A stretch of 64,000 nt of DNA from Gemmatimonas sp. UBA7669. Lineage in GTDB: Bacteria > Gemmatimonadota > Gemmatimonadetes > Gemmatimonadales > Gemmatimonadaceae. The notes below the pieces were generated by a model. It worked only from the letters and a program-made list of their open reading frames with translations. It had not been told where the DNA came from and made no database searches. How positions within the stretch are numbered: the stretch's first letter is position 1; every line of letters starts with the position of its first letter. The stretch is taken from positions 1-64,000 of the forward strand of contig NZ_DLHL01000037.1 in assembly GCF_002483225.1 (NCBI RefSeq), written 5' to 3'. The position numbers were made by a program, and so were the translations under genes. Below, in pieces: positions 60,785 through 64,000 of this stretch.

Positions 60785-61954
60785 ATGCCCGACTCGATGC
60801 GCAGCTTCCCCACCCTGGCGCTTCGGCGTCTCCGTCTCGTGTCGCCCGGTGTCGCGGCCGTCACGCTCATGCTGAGCGGGGCGGCCGTTGCCGCACAAGC
60901 ACCCGACGCGCAGTCTCAACCGAGCACGCAGCCGAGCACGCAGCCGAGCGCGCAATTGAGCGCCCGGAGCCAGCCACCGCTGCCGCGCATCACACCCGTC
61001 GTATCCGGCGTGAGTCCGCTGTTGCAGGCGGTGCATGCGGCCGGGGATTCGGTTCTCTGGGCAGCGGGACATCGCGGTGTGGTCCTGCGCTCGCGCGACG
61101 CCGGTCGCAGTTGGGAGCGACTGAACACGCCGAGCGGCGACTCACTCGAGTACCGCGATGTGCACGGCTTTGGCGCCGACACCGCGTTCATTCTGTCGGC
61201 CGGCGCCGGCAGCAAATCGCGCATCTATCGCACCGTCAACGGTGGGCGCGATTGGGCGCTGCAGTTTGTCAACCGAGATACGGCCGCGTTCTACGACTGC
61301 TTTTCGTTCAGCAGTGCACAACAGGGCGTCGCCTTCAGCGATGCGTCGAACGGTCGCAGCAACATTCTGCATACCAGCAACGGCGGCGCACGCTGGGCCC
61401 TGCGTGATGCGCAGCAGGTGCCCGCGCCGCTCGAGGGCGAAGGGGCATTTGCTGCCAGTGGTCAGTGTGTTGCGCATGCCTCGGCCAACCACGTGTTCAT
61501 CACCACCGGCTCACCCGGCGCGCGTCTTCTTTCCAGTCGTGATGGCGGTCTGACCTGGCGTGTCGACAGCACCCCCTTTGTGCGCGGTGCGGTGGCCGGC
61601 ATGACCGGCATCACCTTTGCCACGCCGCAACGCGCTGTCGCAGTGGCCGCCGACATCAATGCGCTGCGCACCGACACCTCCAGTCGCGTCATTGGCGTAA
61701 CGGAAGACGGCGGTGTGTCCTGGCGATTGCTGCCACGCCCCACGCAGCCCGGCGCGCTGGTGAGCGCGGCCTGGGTGCCGGCGAACGGTGATCGCATCAT
61801 GGTGGTGGCCAGCTATGGCGGTGCCAGCTACAGCACGGATGCCGGGCAAAGCTGGACCCGCATCACCGATCAGGTGACGACCTCCGTGGCCACGATCGGA
61901 CGCACGGCCGTACTCGTTGGTGGCAGTGGTCGCATCTGGCGCATCGAATTCTGA
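60785..61954 (+). CDS. Exported BNR/Ycf48-like repeat protein
   Basis: 389 aa from the first ATG after the tRNA (60785); an ATG at 60797 is possible. Signal peptide to about residue 38 (VAAVTLMLSGAAVAAQA). The mature part has repeated Asp-box (BNR) motifs: SRDAGRSWERL, VNGGRDWALQF, SRDGGLTWRV, TEDGGVSWRLL, STDAGQSWTRI. It folds as a beta-propeller related to sialidases or Ycf48, but no catalytic residues of sialidase are apparent. No ribosome-binding site is possible upstream except inside the tRNA. The M28 peptidase gene follows 14 bp downstream. Confidence 0.83.
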   Translation: MPDSMRSFPTLALRRLRLVSPGVAAVTLMLSGAAVAAQAPDAQSQPSTQPSTQPSAQLSARSQPPLPRITPVVSGVSPLLQAVHAAGDSVLWAAGHRGVVLRSRDAGRSWERLNTPSGDSLEYRDVHGFGADTAFILSAGAGSKSRIYRTVNGGRDWALQFVNRDTAAFYDCFSFSSAQQGVAFSDASNGRSNILHTSNGGARWALRDAQQVPAPLEGEGAFAASGQCVAHASANHVFITTGSPGARLLSSRDGGLTWRVDSTPFVRGAVAGMTGITFATPQRAVAVAADINALRTDTSSRVIGVTEDGGVSWRLLPRPTQPGALVSAAWVPANGDRIMVVASYGGASYSTDAGQSWTRITDQVTTSVATIGRTAVLVGGSGRIWRIEF

Positions 61955-61968
61955 ACTCCCTCCCCATC

Positions 61969-63699
61969 ATGACCAACATCCTTCGTTCGTGGGGCACAGT
62001 CGGGGCCTCGTTTGCGACTCGCGGTGGCACTCTGCTCTCCGCGGTTCTGCTGGCCGCATGCGGCGGAGACAGCGCGGCTCCAGTCGACGACACGGCCCTC
62101 GCCCCGGCGTATGCCGCCATCACCGCCGACGACATCATGCGCCACACGCAGGTGCTGGCGCATGACTCGCTCGAAGGCCGCGCACCCGCCACAGCGGGCG
62201 AAGACAAGACGGTGCGCTACCTCGAGGAGCAGTTCAAGGCCATGGGGCTCGTGGGTGGCATGCCGGATGGCTCGTTCGTACAGAACGTCACCCTGCTCCG
62301 GTCCGTGCCGCATCCTGAGGCATCGTTCCATGTGGGCAGCCGCGTCATTCCGCTCTCGCATCCTGCCGACTACTACATGGTCACACGCCGCGAGCAGGCG
62401 CTCGTGGAAGCCGACGCCGAACTGGTGTTCGTTGGCTATGGCGTGGTCGCCCCCGAGTATGATTGGGACGACTACAAGGACGTCGACGTGAAGGGCAAGG
62501 TGCTGGTGATGCTGGTCAACGATCCGGCCATTCCCGACGCCGGAGATTCGACCAAGCTCGACGCCAACATGTTCAAGGGTTCGGCCATGACGTACTACGG
62601 CCGCTGGACCTACAAGTACGAGATCGCCAGTGCCAAGGGGGCAGCAGGCGCGATCATCATTCACGAGACCGGCCCGGCCGGCTATCCGTTTGCGGCGCTC
62701 TCGAGCCTCGCGCGCGAGAACCTCGACATCAAGGCACCCGACGGCAACATGTCGCGCACCGGTTTCGAGGCCTGGATCACGCAGCCCAAGGCTGAGGAAC
62801 TGCTGAGCGCGGCAGGCCAGAGCTTCGCCGCGCTCAAGGCCGCGGCGCTGCGCAAGGACTTCAGGCCCGTCGCACTGGGTGCGCGCGCACGTGTGCGCCT
62901 GGCGAGTGAACTCAGCACGGTGCAGTCGCGCAACGTGGTGGCCATGCTCCCCGGCAGCGATGCAGAGCGCAAGAACGAGTACGTGATCTACTCGGCGCAC
63001 TGGGACCACATGGGACGCGACACCACGCTCAGTGGCGATCAGATTTTCAACGGCGCACTCGACAACGCCTCTGGCACGGCGCAGATGCTGAGCATCGCCA
63101 AGGGATTTGCGGCCCTGCCCACCAAGCCGGCGCGCTCCATCCTGTTCGTCGCGCTCACCGCCGAAGAGAAGGGCCTGCTGGGCGCGCGCTACTTCGCCAC
63201 GCAACCGCCGGTGCCGTTATCGCAGGTGTTGGCCAACATCAACATGGATGGCGTCAATCAATGGGGCCGCACCAGCGACATGGTGGTCATCGGTTTTGGC
63301 AACAGCACACTCGATGACGTGCTGGCTGATGTACTGCGGCCGGCCGGACGCAGCATCGGGCCCGACGAAGAGCCCGAGAAGGGGTACTTCTACCGCTCCG
63401 ATCACTTCGAGTTTGCCAAGCAGGGCGTGCCGGCACTCTACACCGAGGCGGGCAGCCGCTTCATCGGCAAGGACTCGAGCTTTGGTGCGCAGAAGCGGGA
63501 CGAGTACACGTCGAAGGACTATCACCAGGTGAGCGACGAGGTGAAGCCCGACTGGGACCTGAGCGGTGCCGTGGAGGATACCCGCGCCCTGCTGGCCGTG
63601 GGCTACCGCGTGGCGAATGGCGAGACCTGGCCCACCTGGAAGCCGGGCACCGAATTCAAGGCCAAGCGTGATAGTACGCTGGCCAAGCGGACGCCCTGA
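61969..63699 (+). CDS. M28 family zinc aminopeptidase lipoprotein
   Basis: A 576-aa secreted metallopeptidase. Lipoprotein signal with LLAAC near residue 28; a PA domain insert (about 150-300; YEIASAKGAAGAIIIHETG); an M28 core. Zinc ligands: His344 (YSAHWDHMG), Asp365 (GALDNASG), Glu400 next to the catalytic Glu399 (TAEEKGLLG), Asp427 (NINMDG) and His479 (SDHFEFAK). All are intact. It is probably co-transcribed with the BNR protein (14 bp gap) and should trim peptides in the envelope. Confidence 0.93.
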   Translation: MTNILRSWGTVGASFATRGGTLLSAVLLAACGGDSAAPVDDTALAPAYAAITADDIMRHTQVLAHDSLEGRAPATAGEDKTVRYLEEQFKAMGLVGGMPDGSFVQNVTLLRSVPHPEASFHVGSRVIPLSHPADYYMVTRREQALVEADAELVFVGYGVVAPEYDWDDYKDVDVKGKVLVMLVNDPAIPDAGDSTKLDANMFKGSAMTYYGRWTYKYEIASAKGAAGAIIIHETGPAGYPFAALSSLARENLDIKAPDGNMSRTGFEAWITQPKAEELLSAAGQSFAALKAAALRKDFRPVALGARARVRLASELSTVQSRNVVAMLPGSDAERKNEYVIYSAHWDHMGRDTTLSGDQIFNGALDNASGTAQMLSIAKGFAALPTKPARSILFVALTAEEKGLLGARYFATQPPVPLSQVLANINMDGVNQWGRTSDMVVIGFGNSTLDDVLADVLRPAGRSIGPDEEPEKGYFYRSDHFEFAKQGVPALYTEAGSRFIGKDSSFGAQKRDEYTSKDYHQVSDEVKPDWDLSGAVEDTRALLAVGYRVANGETWPTWKPGTEFKAKRDSTLAKRTP

Positions 63700-63715
63700 C
63701 CCCAGCGACCCGCCA

Positions 63716-63745
63716 TTGCCCGGAGCGTACCCGGCTGTGTAGATT
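63716..63745 (+). promoter_or_regulatory. Candidate promoter of tRNA-Ser(GCU)
   Basis: TTGCCC (63716-63721) and TAGATT (63740-63745) are 18 bases apart, a partial match to sigma-70 boxes. It starts 17 bases beyond the M28 peptidase stop and lies 81 bases upstream of the tRNA. Confidence 0.45.
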
Positions 63746-63826
63746 CCCGGTCTGTCATGGTTCGCGCCTGTCGTGCGCCACGATGGCACGGAGTCTCCGG
63801 TGCAAACCGCGGGTCCGTGGGGTGTT

Positions 63827-63916
63827 GGAGAGATGGCCGAGAGGCTGAAGGCACCGGTTTGCTAAACCGGCATAGGGGGTCAACCCCTATCGCGGGTTCG
63901 AATCCCGCTCTCTCCG
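63827..63916 (+). tRNA. tRNA-Ser (GCU anticodon)
   Basis: 90 nt. Acceptor GGAGAGA/TCTCTCC, anticodon stem CCGGT/ACCGG with loop TTGCTAA (anticodon GCT), long variable arm AGGGG-TCAA-CCCCT, T arm GCGGG-TTCGAAT-CCCGC, discriminator G. CCA is not encoded. A strong terminator follows. Confidence 0.95.
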
Positions 63917-63920
63917 TTCC

Positions 63921-63960
63921 GCGGGTCCGCTGCAATGCCGGCGGGCCCGCGTTTGTTTTT
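63921..63960 (+). terminator. Intrinsic terminator of tRNA-Ser(GCU)
   Basis: GCGGGTCCGC (63921-63930) and GCGGGCCCGC (63941-63950) form a 10-bp stem with one G-T pair, followed by GTTTGTTTTT. It begins five bases after the tRNA. Confidence 0.9.
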
Positions 63961-64000
63961 CCGGGCATGAACGTGTCCATCGCGTTCTGTCATCCATCCG

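Overview
The window (64 kb, GC-rich, roughly 65-70% by eye) is ordinary chromosome of a soil- or water-type Gram-negative bacterium. The gene content fits Gemmatimonadota best: many exported S9, S8 and M28 peptidases, DUF2911, DUF2723, plug-only TonB-receptor-like proteins, a PEP-CTERM-like protein, and a TIGR04138/Minf_1886 protein otherwise typical of Planctomycetes and Verrucomicrobia. This placement is inferred from gene families; no rRNA gene is present. There is no phage, insertion sequence or CRISPR array. About 47 protein genes and four tRNA genes can be supported.

Layout. 0.2-7.0 kb (minus): S9 peptidase, ilvD, and a Tat-type amidase translationally coupled to a DUF1707/LiaF-like protein. 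7.2-15.5 kb: FCD-type GntR regulator, a TonB-like protein divergent from an Rrf2 regulator, then exported proteins, a VOC protein, a subtilase lipoprotein, DUF2911 and an MFS transporter. 15.6-18.1 kb: PAS-GGDEF diguanylate cyclase. 18.3-18.5 kb: two tandem CAU-anticodon tRNAs (one is initiator fMet) with their own promoter and terminator. 18.6-36.5 kb: a long minus-strand block with a GntR/ABC export operon, ftsB-eno-plsC-thiL, a propeller lipoprotein, nnr, a Minf_1886 protein, glyA-rpiB, and a catabolic set (leucine dehydrogenase, acyl-CoA dehydrogenase, 3-hydroxyacyl-CoA dehydrogenase, CPBP protease, thiolase).

36.7-42 kb: a plug-domain protein, a repeat-rich gap, and thrS coupled to a second diguanylate cyclase. 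42.1-51.1 kb: BON protein, then valS, an Ig-like lipoprotein, gmhB and purN joined by 4-base overlaps, and purH, with a lower-GC propeller lipoprotein in reverse orientation between purN and purH. 51.2-64 kb: a second plug-only protein, a PEP-CTERM-like protein, a DUF2723 glycosyltransferase, an amidohydrolase, a BI-1 protein, a DgcN-like protein, an exported double-CbiX protein, tRNA-Ser(UGA), a BNR-repeat protein, an M28 peptidase and tRNA-Ser(GCU).

The most interesting non-coding structure is a family of dispersed palindromic elements. They sit downstream of gene 3' ends, several times between convergent genes, and several copies fold as intrinsic terminators. Two further sites stand out: a palindrome that brackets the -35 box of the exported chelatase-like gene, and a tRNA-Ser whose 3' end lies two bases before a protein start codon. 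The housekeeping genes look complete and intact.
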